Source: Amorphophallus konjac (Eukaryota > Streptophyta > Magnoliopsida > Alismatales > Araceae). Taken from it: DNA of 64,000 nucleotides. A program made the translations under genes and the position numbers. How positions within the stretch are numbered: position 1 is the first letter of the stretch; the number at the start of each line of letters is the position of its first letter. The notes beneath the pieces are model-generated. The model saw only the letters and a list, made by a program, of their open reading frames with translations, was not told the origin of the DNA and searched no databases. Shown one piece after another: positions 1-11,312 of this stretch. The stretch spans positions 70,579,491 through 70,643,490 of the forward strand of contig CM040124.1 in the NCBI GenBank assembly GCA_022559845.1, given 5' to 3'.

Positions 1-1404
1 TTTATGACTTTTGCTCGTACGTCAGGTCCTTCTATATCACAAGATCATCATGATGTATAATATGATATGGGTCATGAACGTACCTTTTTAGCATTGAGAC
101 ATAGAACACGTCGTGTACTCTAGATAATTGAGGTGGCAAAGCTATCTGATAGACGACTTCGCCAACCCTTTCTAGAATTTCAAAAGGGCTAATAAATCTC
201 GGACTAAGCTTACCCTTGATGCCGAATCTTCTGATTCCATGACCTGGGGAAACCTTGAGGAATACATGGTCTCCAATTTGAAATTTCAGGTCTCTTCTTT
301 TATTGTCAGCATATGCCTTTAGTCTTGATTGCGCCATCTGAGGTATTTCTCTAATAAGTTGTATCTTTTCTGTTGTACTCCTGACTAGTTCTGGGCCTAG
401 AAGTTGTTTCTCCCCAACTTCATTCCAGCAAATTGGTGAACGGAAACTCCTTCTATACAGTGCCTCGAATGGTGCCATTTGAATGCTAGTTTGGTAGTTG
501 TTATTGTAGGCGAACTCGACTAGAGGCAAATGGTCGTGCCAAATTTCACCAAAATCTATAACACAATCCCTGAGCATATCTTCCACCACTTGGTTTGTTC
601 TTTCTGTGTGGCCATTCGTCTGGGGATGAAAAGCTGTACTGAAATTTAATCTTGTCCCTAAGGAATGTTGTAGACCTTTCCAGAAATGTGATGTGAAGCA
701 CGGATCTCGGTCAGATACTATCATGACAGGGACTCCGTATAGTCTGACAATCTCCTTGATGTATAATGATGCTAATACATCCACTGTCCATCGACTCTTA
801 ATGGATAGAAAATGTGTAGACTTTATCAGTCGATCATTATCACCCATATTCCATCATGTTCGCCTCTTATTTTTGGCAAACCCATGATGAAATCCATCCC
901 TATACCTTCCCACTCCCACTCAGGAATTTCTAAGGGATGTAGTTTTTCGGCAAGCTTTTCGTGTTCCGCCTTGACTTGTTGGCAAGTTAAGTAGCGGAAA
1001 ACAAAATCCGTCACTTCTCTCTTCATATTGGGCCACCAAAAGTTCCTTTTTAGGTCTTGATACATCTTGGTAGCTCCAGGGTGAATCGTATATCGCAACC
1101 TATGAGCCTCTTCCATAATCTGCTTCTTTGTCTCTGCATGATCTGGCACACAGACCCGACCTCGAAATAATAATCTTCCATCAGTCGCGATAGAGAAATC
1201 TGGTCGTTGATCAATGTTGGTTCTGATCTCAACTAGTGTAGGGTCATCTTCTTGAAGCTTCACTAAATCTTCTATCAATGTAGGCTGTGACCGGATGTTG
1301 GCGATAATACACTTTTCACTTTCCATGTCTATGTCCAGGTTCAACTTGGCAAAATCTTCTAAGAGGTTTATCATACTCATCTTGCGGCTAGATAAAATTG
1401 CCAT
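1..1404 (-). pseudogene. pol: G1 integrase and C-terminal region, broken
   Basis: This is the 3' part of pol, for the integrase that inserts cDNA into the genome. Two overlapping open stretches (826-1404 and 32-847) are in different frames. The first holds the HHCC zinc-finger region, but the first cysteine is tyrosine (RYLTC where relatives have RCLxC). The first catalytic Asp is in GMDFIMGLP. The second stretch has SDRDP and, 35 residues later, the Glu of TERTN, so DD35E is complete in sequence. The tail reads through GKLSPRF and VHDVFYVSMLKRY, typical of plant chromoviruses. A stop at 32-34 is followed by in-frame text (KDLTYEQKS) continuing past the window edge. Divergence suggests an old copy. 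Confidence 0.85.
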
Positions 1405-2700
1405 GGGTTTTCTGCTGAGTGCATCTGCTACAGCATTAGCCTTTCCTGGGTGGTATTGAATGGAGAAGTCAAAATCTTTAAGATACTCCTGTCACCTTCT
1501 TTGCCTCATATTTAGTTCCTTCTGGGAGAAAAGATATTTCAAACTTTTATGGTCTGAGAATACTGTGAATTTTCTCTATAGAGGTAATATCTCCATATAT
1601 TCAGGGCGAAGATAACTGCGACAAGTTCTAAATCATGCACTGGGTAATTCTCTTCATGTTGCTTCAACTGTCTCGAAGCATAACATATTACCCTACCATG
1701 CTGCATTAGAACACAACCAAGGCCTATGTCTGATGCATCGGTGTAGACCTCGAAACCACCACCTTCAACTGACAGTGCTAGCATGGGTGCTATAGTGAGA
1801 TGTTCCTTGAGAGTCAAGAAATTCTCCTCACATTCTGTTGTCCATACAAAAGGATTCTCCTTTCTTGTTAATCTGGTCAGAGAAACGGTGATTTTTGAGA
1901 AATCTTTTATGAACTGCCTATAGTAACAAGCTAGACCCAGAAAGCTTCTGATTTCGGTCACGGTTGTTGGTCTGCTCTAGTTCTTGACCGCTTTCACCTT
2001 AGAAGGATCCATAGTGATACCTTCTTTTGAAATAATATGACTAAGAAATGAAACTTCCTTTAGCCAGAATGCACATTTATTAAGCTTTGCATAGTGTTGG
2101 TGTTCTCTTAGTACCTGCAAAGCTATTCTTAGATGTTCTTCATGTTCTTCTTATGTCTTGGAGTAGATGAGAATGTCATCTATAAAGATGACCACAAATT
2201 AGTCAAGATATGGCCTGAAGACGTTGTTCATTAACTGCATGAAAGCTACATGGGCATTGGTTAACCCAAATGGCATAACAACGAACTCATAGTGCCCATA
2301 TCTGCTTCAGAATGCAATCTTGTGGATGTCTTCATCTTTGATCCTCAATTGATGATAACCATACCTTAGGTCTATCTTTGAGAAATATTCTACTCTAGAG
2401 AACTGGTTGAACAACTCATCAATAAGCGACAATGAATACTTGTTCTTGATTGTTAGTTGATTCAACTGCCGGTAGTCGATACATAACCTGAGAGATCCAT
2501 CCTTCTTTCTTACAAAGAGAACAGGCACACCCCAAGGGGATGTGCTTGGCCTGATAAAACCCTTCTCCAATAATTCTTGTTGTTGCTTCTTCAATTCCTT
2601 GAGTTCTATGGGGGACATCCTATAAGGAGCTTTGGAAACAGGTGCTGCTCCAGAATTAATTCGATAGAAAAGCTTACTTCCCTTACGGGCGGTAAACTAA
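1405..2700 (-). pseudogene. pol: G1 reverse transcriptase and RNase H, broken
   Basis: Pieces of the gypsy RT and RNase H lie in several frames. At 2307-2618 the RT entry is clear: [13 protein letters not shown], then [11 protein letters not shown] and [15 protein letters not shown]. The active-site motif survives near 2170-2215 as FIDDILIYS, with a stop a few codons upstream. At 1539-1961 are [18 protein letters not shown] (thumb/connection) and the RNase H core [20 protein letters not shown] with [12 protein letters not shown]. The VADALSRK motif that ends the RNase H is visible near 1390-1430. Frameshifts and stops separate every block, so no enzyme is expected. Confidence 0.85.
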
Positions 2701-3447
2701 GTAGCTTAGAAGGAAAGACATCGAGAAATTCTTTTAGAATGGGAATTTCCTCAAGAATGAATTCTTTGTTTTCGGTAATAACTATAGAAGCAAGAAAAGC
2801 TTCACAACCTAGCGAGATGAGTTTGCAAGCGTGAAGAGATGAAATAAGAACAAGATGTTTCCTGTACTTGATGCCAAGGAAAGAAAAATTTGGAAGGTCA
2901 GGTTTATAGAAAGAAATTATCCTGTGGTGACAATTAATGTCAGCATAGTGTTCCGACAACCAATCTATACCTACGATTGCATCGTATCCTTCCATGTCTA
3001 GGCATACAAGATTTGCAAGAAGATTGCTTCTACGGTTACCTCACTATTAGGATAGTGATACTTGAGTTCAGTTTCAGAACCTAAAGGTGTAGTAATTGCT
3101 AGATCCGAAGTTAAAGGAACCGATGAAACAGGTAAAGTCTTTGCAAAAGCAGTGAAAATGAAAGAATGAGATGATTTGATATCAAATAAGACAAAAGCCG
3201 GATGCGAATAGATTAGGATAGTACCTTCAATCATGTCTCCCTCCTTGGTAGGTTCATCTTCCATTATAGCATTCAGACGACCTTGCTGCCTACGTCCTCC
3301 ATCATTCTTCGAAGGCTGCTCCTTCATGAGCGGGCAGTCTGGCATTATGTGGTCTCGGCTACCACAACGTAAACATGCGCCAAGGCGCTACCAGCATTCC
3401 TCTACAGTGTGTCCGAATTTCTCATAGAACTTGCAAGCCTCCATGAC
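2606..3447 (-). pseudogene. G1 protease and gag zinc knuckle, broken
   Basis: At 2998-3345 is a retropepsin whose catalytic motif reads LFDIKSSHSF where relatives have [10 protein letters not shown]. The Asp is kept but the Ser-Gly is lost, so it is probably inactive. Downstream (2606-2995) follow YDAIVGIDWL and the linker to RT with FLDVFP. Upstream, 3346-3447 encodes two knuckles. One is a normal CX2CX4HX4C (CLRCGSRDHIMPDC). The other (CKFYEKFGHTVEEC) has its second Cys changed to Tyr, and a stop lies between the two. The text continues across the S1 insertion at 6938. Normally this region processes the polyprotein and binds RNA. Confidence 0.8.
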
Positions 3448-3452
3448 TTGCT
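3448..3452. repeat. Left target-site duplication of S1 (TTGCT)
   Basis: TTGCT immediately precedes TGTGGACACC and is repeated at 6933-6937 directly after the other end. It lies in the G1 gag. Confidence 0.9.
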
Positions 3453-3536
3453 TGTGGACACCTGAAATTCGCCATCAAGAGCATCAAGCCTCTCCGATCT
3501 GAACAAGGGCAACAGAAGAAGAAGAGAAGAAGTGCG

Positions 3537-3870
3537 TCGACGTGCCTCACAATCTGCATCGATGCACCCCACATGCCGCATCGACGTAAGTGTGAGGCAG
3601 CAGGCTGCCTGCTAAGGCAATCAGCAAGGGTGCGTTGACGCAACCTAGCTGCGTCGACCCACATGCAGACACACACACAAAATGAGAGAAGAAAAAAGGA
3701 AGAAAAGAAGTGATCCAGTGGCCCCATCCGGCGGCAGAAGAAAAAGATACAAGAAAAAAAAAAGAAAAGAAGTGATCCGGCGGGGCTCCATTCACCCTCA
3801 TCTGGCGGTAGGTAAAAAAAGACAAAGAAGAGAAGGCCAACCCCATCCGGCGGCAGGTGAAGCAAAAAAA
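3537..3870. repeat. GC-rich degenerate repeats with purine spacers in S1
   Basis: Copies of a GTCGACGCA-type motif (3537-3660) are followed by three blocks containing ATCCGGCGG or ATCTGGCGG separated by A/G-rich spacers (3710-3870). The same two motifs recur together near the other side of S1 (5700-6020), there as perfect hairpins. No protein is supported, although both strands are open. Confidence 0.55.
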
Positions 3871-4189
3871 AAAGAGTAGGAAAAGAAAAAGGGAAATGGG
3901 CTGAGGCCCCATCCGATGGCCTCCATCGGCAGACCGCATTTAATGTCGACCTGGCGAACCTTTGAATGCCCCCCTCTGGCAGGCTACCCACCTCCTTACC
4001 CAGCGAGCTCTCACCAACAAGCCACCGAGAAGGCATTCTAGTCGCCTCAAACTCCTGAAAATGGCAACCGCTATGGAGCTACAAACCCCTACAAACGGCA
4101 TCTAGGTCACGTCGGTCGGCACCAGCCAATCCGTGAGAGATAGCCCCCGCCAACCTCCTGCCCCCTTACGCGAAGGCCTCCAGCGCATC

Positions 4190-4415
4190 GAATAGAGAGA
4201 AAGAAGAAGAGAAAGAAGAAGAGGAGGAAGCTAAAGGGAGTTCAGACGGGTCCACGCCTGTCCCTATAAATGGGACGCAAGGCCCAGGAATGAAGGGGGC
4301 TGGAAAAAGTGAAGAAAAGCAAAAAAAAAAAAAGATCCAAGAGCCCGTTTGCACCTGCATCTGCAGAGTGAAGAGAAGAAGAAGAGTGAGGGAGAGCAGA
4401 GGAAGAGAGGTGAGG
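4190..4415. repeat. Purine-rich tracts around the S1 core promoter
   Basis: Long A/G-only runs flank the TATA box (about 4194-4236 and 4310-4335, then 4368-4410). They match in position the pyrimidine tracts (purine in element sense) of the LARD LTRs. Confidence 0.6.
4265..4270 (+). promoter_or_regulatory. Candidate TATA box of S1
   Basis: TATAAA lies in a GC-rich context (CCCTATAAATGGGACG), about 810 bp into the LTR. It is followed 273 bp later by AATAAA, a normal distance for U3-R boundary elements. Confidence 0.5.
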
Positions 4416-4542
4416 CTAGGGGGGAGAGGAGCAGTGCTCCATCTCCCCACCCCTCGATGTATTTCTTTTTATTCTGCTCATCTGTCTGTTCATTTTTTTT
4501 ACTATGATGTATCTATCCCCTGTACCTGTTGCTCTTACATAG

Positions 4543-4548
4543 AATAAA
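4543..4548 (+). promoter_or_regulatory. Candidate polyadenylation signal of S1
   Basis: AATAAA in a T-rich context, downstream of the TATA box in the same orientation. Confidence 0.4.
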
Positions 4549-5025
4549 AAGACCTCAGTTGCTTCAAATGACAGGGTCTTGTCTTCTATCCCAAGCATGT
4601 TCCCCGTTTCTAGTTGCCCGGTTCTGGGCGTTCTTCTTTTTCTCTACAGATCTGTCGGTTTTTCTCTGGTGTGTTATGCTTAGCATGCTCGAGCCTTGCT
4701 TGCTTGATGCAAATGGGTTTCTGGTGTCTTCAACATAAACGCATGGAGGGGTCTCTCCAGGTAGAGGTTCAGGGCTTACCCAGCACCATGGGTATGGCTC
4801 TGGACCTAGCTCCTTGGAGGCCACTTCACTTCCGAAGTTTTCCTAAATGCACCGGTTCTAGCATGTCTCCGTTTGCATACTTGCTATGGGGGATCAGAAC
4901 ACACCCTCTGTTAGTAGGACTTGCATTCCTTTTCCCATGGATTGGCAAGTCCTACATATTGGTTCGCCTGCTCCAAGCTCCTCGAATAAATCGGGTTTCA
5001 GATCCAACCCGCCCGCTTCTCGGTT

Positions 5026-5199
5026 ATGGATGCTACCGCTCTTGTGCAGATCCTTGTAAATTTGGGGCCATCTCAAACTTCCGTGGATGGGCACCCATTT
5101 GACTTCCCCAACGCTCTGGATCTAGGGGAGGTGCTGCCGGATTTCTACCAGGAGCTCGGACTAATTGTTGAATCAGTAAAAAGAAAGAAAATAAAATAG
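5026..5199 (+). CDS. Unrecognised 57-codon ORF in S1
   Basis: An ATG at 5026 opens a frame that ends with TAG at 5197-5199, and the frame is open back to about 4987. The product has ordinary, non-repetitive composition (for example HPFDFPNALDLGEVLPDFYQ), unlike the repeat-driven ORFs nearby. I recognise no domain. It could be a fragment of an element leader, a captured exon or chance. It deserves a protein search only because its composition looks gene-like. Confidence 0.2.
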   Translation: MDATALVQILVNLGPSQTSVDGHPFDFPNALDLGEVLPDFYQELGLIVESVKRKKIK

Positions 5200-5846
5200 G
5201 GCAGTGATAAAACATGAGAATGGCAATGCACAAAAAAAATGACATAATGATAACTAACGAACTAACAAAAGGGACTGCAGCAATAAACCATGGCAGACTG
5301 TTGAAGACAACATAAAAAAAAGAAGAATGAAGAGGAATAGAGCAAAACAAACAAAGAATAATAATAATAATAAGCCTAAGGCTCTGTGCAGCAAGGAGTC
5401 GACCCCAAGGGTCGACCCACTCCATTCCCAATTCTGTCTGGGTCTTCATGTGCAGAAGCTTGCACAGGGGCTGTTCCCCCTTGGCCCAGCCTGTTGCCCT
5501 GAATTGTATACATCCTTTAAAAAAATTCATCATTAGCATCAAAGCCTCATACATGCATTAAACTTGCATAAAATTCCCTGCTAGTCTCTCACGAACAAGA
5601 AGAAATGCGAGTTAATGGCTCCAAACCCTCTACACCCAAATCCACAACCCCAATGCAAAAGATGAAGAGGAGCAATTGAAGAGATGCCAAGCCCAACATT
5701 CTACGTCGACGCAGCTTCGCAGTGGGTCGACGCAGCCTTGGCCCTCTGCCTATGCAGTGTAGCGCCGAGTCGACGCAACTCATCCCGCATCAACGCAGCC
5801 CCATTCAAAAAAGAAAAAAAATGGGAAAGAAATGAGTAAGGGAGGA

Positions 5847-6019
5847 GTGATCCGGCGGCAATGCACCCCGCCGGATCACCCCCCCATCTTTAAATGAAAA
5901 AAAATATATAGATGGGAGGGAGTGATCCGACGGTAATGCACCCCGCCGGATCACCCTCCCCCACTCTTAAAAAAAAAGAAGGGGGCGGGTGATCCGGTAC
6001 CCATAGGCCACCGGATCAT
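5847..6019. repeat. Three consecutive long hairpins in S1
   Basis: Hairpin 1 (5847-5879): GTGATCCGGCGG, 9-base loop, CCGCCGGATCAC, 12 perfect pairs. Hairpin 2 (5922-5954): the same with one left-arm change (GTGATCCGACGG). Hairpin 3 (5989-6019): GTGATCCGGT paired with ACCGGATCAT (9 pairs) and a different loop. Spacing is 67-75 bp with A/T-rich spacers. Confidence 0.9.
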
Positions 6020-6059
6020 AGCCCCTCTCTCGTTTCAACATAAAAAAGAGAGAGGATGA

Positions 6060-6240
6060 AAACAAAAAAAAAGAACAAAACACAACAACAATAGAAGTGA
6101 TAAGTAAGCAATAATAATAAATAAATAAATAAATAACGATCAAAAGAATAAGAAAAAATAAAAAATTATAATGATAATAATAAGTGAACAATGATATATC
6201 GGGTTAAATTAAAAAAATGCACATATGCATTCAAAGAGGA
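6060..6240. repeat. AT-rich low-complexity tract in S1
   Basis: A run of A-rich and AATA/TAAA simple repeats with almost no G or C. It occupies the position of the AT-rich tract in the LARD LTRs (17270-17740). Confidence 0.7.
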
Positions 6241-6932
6241 TTAAATAACAAAAAAAAGCAACAAGCATAACGATGTCTGCTCCAGAGCCCTTGCTTCCCC
6301 AGACTGGGCGTGAAAGGAATATAAATGACGCCCCGGTAAGTCGTGTTTGGACCTTAGGAACCACCCCAATATGGCCATGACCCGACATTACCCCGGGCCA
6401 GTTGCCCACTAAATCTGACCTGTTTCCACTGGGATCTAATCCCACTCTCTTACCAAACATCGAACTTGCCATGCACTCGGCAGACATTTGCACCGATTTT
6501 ATCCCCTCTTGGTCATGCTTTCAATTTGGACTTCTGTCCGAACATGAAATGGTCAATGAGTGACCAACATGATTTGAATATTTACACCCTAATGTGGGGC
6601 ATTTTAACGCAGTTTGAGATTTTTTATTATCTCATTTCATTAATGCTAATGTTAGGCCATAGGGCCCCTCTTCCTGACGATTAATCAAGGGTTTTCTCCC
6701 CTTCGGGGAGATGTAATTAACGTCGTGGCCTTTACAACATGGCGGATTTTAGTCCCGACATGACACTCACTATCGTCTGATTAGTCATATGACGCGCACT
6801 AGCAGCTCCAGGCCACCTTGGTCTTTGGAGCCCGAATAAATCATCACTTTGGGACTGGCACGCCCGCATACTAAATAAATGAAATAAACAAATAAACAAA
6901 TAAACAGACTGGGAATTTAAAGTGCGTCCACA

Positions 6933-6937
6933 TTGCT
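6933..6937. repeat. Right target-site duplication of S1 (TTGCT)
   Basis: TTGCT directly follows GTCCACA. Partner at 3448-3452. Confidence 0.9.
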
Positions 6938-6967
6938 TCTCGTCTTCCTTACCCTCTTTCCTTTGCC
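6938..6967 (-). pseudogene. gag: G1 gag fragment between two solo LTRs
   Basis: About 30 bp of lysine/glutamate-rich gag coding sequence (minus strand RKEGKEDEK) joins in frame to the zinc-knuckle text at 3447 once S1 and one TTGCT are removed. On its other side it is cut by solo LTR E at ATTGT (6968-6972). Confidence 0.75.
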
Positions 6968-6972
6968 ATTGT
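6968..6972. repeat. Left target-site duplication of solo LTR E (ATTGT)
   Basis: ATTGT precedes TGTGATGACCC. Partner at 62504-62508, 55.5 kb away. Confidence 0.85.
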
Positions 6973-7328
6973 TGTGATGACCCAGACTCCGGATACCGGG
7001 TAAACCAGATACCACTTGGAACCCGCGAGGCCTCCCAAGAGAGGAAAAGCTCCGAAGGGATAGAAAGGTATTTGAGAGTACATTGAACTTCCAGATAAAG
7101 CAGTAAGCAATTAAAAATCAATGATCAAGATTACTAAAATAGCAGAAATAAAATTACATTTTCTATAACAATTAAAACTAACATAGTCTAGTCTAACCAA
7201 AGTACAGTACAACAGGAAAGAGAACGTACTCTCAAGTCGGGGGAAGCCCAAACTAGCAACACTAGCACTAAGAACCACCCACTGCACCTCCAAGCGCGAG
7301 GAAGAACAACGACACCTAAAAAATTAGG

Positions 7329-7333
7329 GGTGA
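7329..7333. repeat. Left target-site duplication of the TR-GAG tandem (GGTGA)
   Basis: GGTGA precedes TAATGCGG (a mutated TGATGCGG). Partner at 59604-59608. Confidence 0.85.
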
Positions 7334-9524
7334 TAATGCGGGGCGGACACGCGACTCGACTCCAATTGGATATGTGACCCTTGGACTCTAAGCAAGCTCG
7401 CGATCGCCCCTAACGAGGGAAGCGTACGGACGTGCATGGTTGAGAAACCGGCAAAGATCTAGGGTGGTCAACTCACAAATTCGTGCTCGGATCGGGTCAC
7501 GGGACGGTCTCGCTCTCTCACGCAGCAGTGGTGAAATAAATATATCGAGCTAATGGCCTTAACACATGCTCTCTAGCAGCGGCATATAAAAGCATATACA
7601 AGAATAGCAAATGCCGAGTAATGAAGCGAACACGATACCTCCACGCGCCGGCCGTGGGGATGACAATCTCGGCCGATCTCGTACTCCCGGAACAGTAAAT
7701 TATATAAATTATAGCAAAGACTTTACTGCCCACTCCACGCAGGGAGGTAAAGGGCGACACAGCGGGACCCGGGAGTAGCGGGTTCGGGTTGACGGGCAGC
7801 TTCTTGTGTAGCTTCGGCGGCACACGTACTCACGATCGTGGGACCCATGTGCTAGTCAGTGGGGCCGTGTGGGCCCGGAGTGGCACCGCTGTGACGGGGA
7901 CGTCCGGAGGGGTGCTACCTGGGAAGGCGGCGCGCTGGTTCACCTCGTGGAAGGCGAGGAGGCTCCGATCGGTGCGAGTTGGAGTTGCTGCCCAAGGATC
8001 TGAACTCTGTTTCAGACCTACGCGTCCCGACGAAAACTGATGCTGCGATCGGCCCCAACATCGGATTGATGTGAGACTGGCGTCGTTGGAAATCTAACTC
8101 AAAATTATTTGATCTATGGTCAGAGAGAAAAAATTGGCTATCCCAGATCTGGTCTTAGCCGAATTTCCAATCTGCTAGTTGACAGAACCCAAAATCTCAG
8201 GACAGAAGGGCTTTTTCCTGAGAGTTGGCATTGACCGTGTTGCAGACCTCCGATTTAGGTGTTGAGCTCTTCATGAAAGTGGTAGAGGGCGAAGAGAGAA
8301 AATGGGGATAAGTTTAATGAAAGGTTTGGTGGAGATTTGTCTGGGGAAAAGTATTTTATAGTACCGGGTGGTCGGATCTGGACAGCAGAGACAGAACAGA
8401 ACTTGGGATTTGAAGTTAGTGTTTTAGAAAATATAAACGAGATTTTAAATTCATAATAAAATTTGTGGAAATGGTATTTGGTGGACAGAATCCCCAATAA
8501 AATTGGGGGTTCAAACAAAAGTTAAGAAGGGGAACAAAAGGGCAAAACTCAGGGCTGCTGTGAAACTGGACAGAGAATTGGCAGATCTGGTGGATTGGGA
8601 AGCACAAAAATGGAAAAATAGAAAACGGGGGCTGGAATTTTTATAAATTGTTTTGGGATATGGTGATGACCTCTAGAACTCACCCTGAAAATCTCGGCTC
8701 CAGAAGATGTAGGAGTTGGGAGCTAAAATTCTCGGAGTAACCCTCTGACTAGCAAAATAGAACCTTGGACAGAACTTCCAAACTTGATTCGCGGTGGCTC
8801 GATGGCGGCACGAACGGCGGCGGCAGAGATAGAATCCGGAGGTAGAGGGGCTAAGATAGAAGGGGCCTACACCCTGAAATGCTGAAGGAAGAAGAAGGAA
8901 CCATGGAGAGAGAGGGAAGGGCGCAGTTTGCTCCAATGCACACAATAATTTTTCTTCTCATTAATTCTCTAAAATGTGGAAATACAAGTATTTATATAAA
9001 ATGGAAAATGACTAAAAATGCCCTCAGATCTAGGGTTGGAAGGGGCACTAAGGGGATAGGAGAAAGTATTTCCCCCATGTGGTCAAAACACATAACACAT
9101 ATTCTAATCAAACTTCACCTAACTAGCCTAATAGGACAAAAGAGGGGGCGCCTCCTTCATGGGCCATTCTTGGGCCAAGTTGGTCCAAGGCCAACCAACA
9201 CAAGTCCATGAACCCATGTATAGCCTATGGGCCTTCCGAACCTAGGTGGCCCATGAGAGGGAGAAGCCCACTTGGGCCTTAAGTGATTTAAAGGTCCATT
9301 AATAAGCCTAATGGTCCAATATGAACTAACCCCCCTTAATGGGCCTAATAAAAGAAACCTAGTAATGGACGCTTCATAGAATGTGGCCCAATGGATTATT
9401 AAAAGCCTTACAAAGGAGCCCAAATGAAAAAAAACACCAAACATACACACTAATACAAGCCCATATACACTAATACAAGTCAATACACACTAATACAATC
9501 CATTAGCCTTTGATGCCCCCATCA
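7334..9524 (-). repeat. LTR1 of the TR-GAG tandem (3' LTR)
   Basis: A 2.19-kb LTR running TGATGGGGGCATC to CGCATTA in minus sense (last bases mutated from CATCA). It aligns end to end with 57410-59603 and with the split LTR2, and is the most diverged of the three. A minus-strand TATATAAATA near 8985-9000 is a plausible core promoter. It holds no gene. Confidence 0.88.
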
Positions 9525-10012
9525 ATTCTCCCCGGGTGGGAGGAACTCGACCCCGTCGAGTAAGGGGTGTTGTTGCTCGAATAACTCCGACGAATCTGCC
9601 ACCGTACCAAGTAGCGAGGGTACACTCCACTCCAAGTGATCGTCACCTGCTCATTCCGTATATACTCGATATGTGAATGCTGCTACGGGAAGAGGCTAGT
9701 GGTGGAACACTCCGGGGTGGGGTCACACTCAAGGGGAAGGAGGCGGCTCGAAGACTCACTAGGAATCACCGATGGGTCTCTGTAGGTGACTAGATCCGGG
9801 GCATAGATGTAGAACTGATCCCATACTCCTCGAGCAAGTCCACTTGCCTCTCACTCAGAAGGGATTGACATCAACGAGCTTGCACAAGACGCATGTAGAT
9901 GCCTAACAAACCACACACAAACCACATAAACAAGCCACACAAAGAAGAAACAAAACTGACTCATGCATATCCCTACACTTGATGCAATGACATCACCCAC
10001 CAGGTGGCCTTC
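9525..10012 (-). other. Polypurine tract and 3' non-coding part of TR-GAG copy A
   Basis: Directly upstream of LTR1 in minus sense is GGGGAGAAT (9525-9533), a polypurine primer candidate. The rest is non-coding and is conserved with 33836-34339 in copy B, so it is part of the element rather than a remnant of pol. Confidence 0.7.
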
Positions 10013-11312
10013 ATCCGAGAGCCGCATCCTGAGTGGCGGTAAGCTCCTCCAGACCTTCGAACTCATCAGCTAGTTTCGAATCAGCCTCGTAGCTGACGGA
10101 TACAAGCCCAGAAGGCTAGGCTTCTCCTACCCCTAGGGCTAAAGTGGCACGAGAGGGACATTGGTTGGTGATGTGGCCAAACCCATGACAGTGGAAACAC
10201 TATAGTCGAGACCTACTACTCTCTCCGAGAAGAGGGCCCTTACCCTTATCCTCTCGACGGGCAAGGGGTGTAGGCAATAGGGGTGGGGCTATAGGTGCCG
10301 TGGGCAATAGGGGTGGGGGTGTCGGTGCCATAGGACGGGCAATAGGTGCCGGGGGGCGAGCAACGGGTGCCGGTGGTTGGGATGGAGGTAGATGCCGTGG
10401 CGGGGGAGGACGAGGCCTAAGGGTGAAGTGCTCCTGACGGGCGGGCTCGTGAGGTCGAGTCATGGGACCCCTCGGCTATGGACCTAAGGAGCTACGTGAC
10501 TCGGCACTACGGAGAGGGACAGGGCCCAACCGTTGGATAGACTCAAACTCTCCCTCAAATTGCTCCATCTCGAGAGCAACTTGGTACGCATCCTCTAACT
10601 TGTTCACCTTATGGCGGAGAAGCTCATACCGTAGGTGTGGTCGTAGCCCACGCCGAAATCAGGAGACAGTGAGGGAATCCTCCTCCGTGACGTCACATCG
10701 TAAATAGTATTCATCAAACTTGGTGATGTACTCGGAGATGGACCGATCTCCTTGGGTAAGACTCTGCCACCTATCTATGAGACGCTGGCGGTAAGTGGCA
10801 GGCAGGTACTTCTTCCTAAGTTTGGATGTCATCTCATCCCACGTCTCTACCTGGGGTTCATGATGGTGAAATAGCAGGTTCTCCATGTTTCTCCAAAAGG
10901 TTTGAGCTTGCCCTACCAATTTCATCTTGGCAAACTTGACCTTCCGTTGGTCTGACATCTCAAACCACTCAAAATATCGGTCCATACTGGCTTCCCAATC
11001 AAGATATACCCTTGGGTCTAAGGACCCATCAAAAGTTGGAGGGTCGGCACGAATGGTCCTGAGGGCCCGCTCATTCTCATCACGATTCCATCGTTGAACA
11101 CGACGGTCACGTCCGTATCCCCTATTTTCATCCTCGGACTCATAGTCTAGCACCTCGGGGAATTGGCGCCGCCTAACATCTACCCCTTGATCCCTTGGGG
11201 CAGCAGGTTGCTGAACCAGTTCTTGTTGACCATGTGTAGGTGGTGGGGTTGCCTCAACTGGGGCTCTCGGGGGTGCATCGGCTGGAGCTCCCTCTAATGT
11301 GGCAACTCTTCC

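Larger units (their letters stand above)
3453..6932 (+). mobile_element. S1: solo LTR related to the LARD-type LTRs
   Basis: It begins TGTGGACACC and ends GTGCGTCCACA, the same termini as the 4.6-kb LTRs at 15594 and 27473, and is flanked by TTGCT on both sides. The right 600 bp align at lower identity with 15594-16200 in inverted orientation (for example around 6340-6890). The middle shares layout rather than sequence: GC-rich repeats, TATA box, purine-rich tract, hairpins, AT-rich tract. No internal region or second LTR is present, so it is a solo LTR of about 3.5 kb, a distant family member. Orientation is inferred from the PBS side of the complete LARD and agrees with the TATA box and AATAAA. 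An extra plus-strand insertion inside it (about 3.9-5.2 kb) cannot be excluded. Confidence 0.85.

Noticed and set aside
3448..6937. S1 considered as a complete element with its own internal region
   Set aside because: Only one copy of LTR sequence is present between the TTGCT duplications, with no PBS or polypurine tract.
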